A stretch of DNA of 64,000 bases. Origin: Mesostigma viride. Taxonomy: Eukaryota > Streptophyta > Mesostigmatophyceae > Mesostigmatales > Mesostigmataceae. The notes under the pieces were generated by a model. The model saw only the letters and a list, made by a program, of their open reading frames with translations. It was not told the origin of the DNA and searched no databases. Each line of letters starts with the position of its first letter. Within the stretch, counting starts at the first letter, position 1. Location of the stretch: positions 4,466,976 to 4,530,975 of the forward strand of contig RPFO01000312.1 in assembly GCA_009746045.1 (NCBI GenBank). Reading direction: 5' to 3'. Both the position numbers and the translations under genes were made by a program. This document shows positions 63,720 to 64,000 of the stretch, piece by piece.

Positions 63720-64000
63720 CGGACGGTTAAACTGGATGAGCGGAAACCCAGAACGAGAGGTCTGTCGTCAGGATCAATTAAATCAGCGGCGAAAATCGTT
63801 GGGGGAAGGGTGGGGGTGGCGGGGCGGGAGGTGGCCGCCCAAGAAACCGCCCCAAGAAGCCGCGGCAGACTACGGGCGCGCTGAACCGTTGTGGAGGGGT
63901 GGCCAAGAAACCGCGGCAGTTACAAAAGGCGCCATGACTGCGCGCACTGGACTTGTCAGCCTGGACCTGGTCAACAAGAATATTCTGCCGGCAGCCTGCT
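63720..64000. other. Window end, unassigned
   Basis: May contain more of the gene ending at 62670. GC-rich repeats of AAGAAACCGC(C/G) occur at 63840-63920. Nothing else is supported. Confidence 0.3.

Overview
This is a repeat-dense nuclear window from a eukaryote, most likely a green alga of the Chlorophyta. The lineage is inferred from mixed GC content, GT-AG introns, a poly(A)-binding RRM gene and volvocine-like retroelements; it was not tested. There is no rRNA, functional tRNA, operon or CRISPR. Almost everything is transposable elements stacked inside one another. One host gene is recognised with confidence, and one or two more are possible.

Layout. 0-3.5 kb holds simple repeats and weak coding-like fragments. 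3.6-20.2 kb is a nest of non-LTR retrotransposons. A degenerate plus-strand LINE (4557-5997 and 17384-18190) is split by a minus-strand Copia-like LTR element (5998-17376). That Copia element is itself split by a small non-autonomous LTR element (8587-11920). Flanking the LINE are ORF1-only LINE relatives (3600-4218 and 18191-20238).

20.27-35.30 kb is the most interesting object: an apparently complete 15-kb DNA transposon. It has 31-bp terminal inverted repeats, a 3-bp GTA target duplication, and subterminal arrays of a 173-bp repeat in opposite orientations. It carries two divergent genes. One encodes a PHD-like, poly-Gln protein. The other is a spliced transposase candidate with an RNase-H-like D/D/H-D signature and a Tudor-like tail. 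Between the two genes lies a 120-bp tandem repeat. The transposon has since received a LINE with a restriction-like endonuclease, a SINE, a MITE and a tail-truncated LINE.

35.3-37.4 kb holds further LINE copies. 39.5-46.0 kb is a host gene for a nuclear poly(A)-binding protein (PABPN1 type). Six exons can be joined in frame, and nearly every intron carries microsatellites or minisatellites. 47.2-57.8 kb is a young, nearly intact Ty3/gypsy element. Its 2012-codon polyprotein contains a retropepsin, a DNA cytosine-5 methyltransferase domain, RT, RNase H, integrase and a C-terminal PHD finger. 57.8-62.3 kb is a mosaic of LINE, ORF1-only and SINE fragments. A two-exon gene I do not recognise occupies 62.67-63.72 kb.

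Three themes link the parts. First, target-site duplications and a paralogous empty site let the order of insertions be read directly. Second, chromatin modules (two PHD-type fingers, a DNMT, a Tudor-like domain) recur inside mobile elements. Third, several otherwise open reading frames break exactly at 7-8-nt G/C homopolymers, so some apparent pseudogenes may be assembly errors or slippage products.
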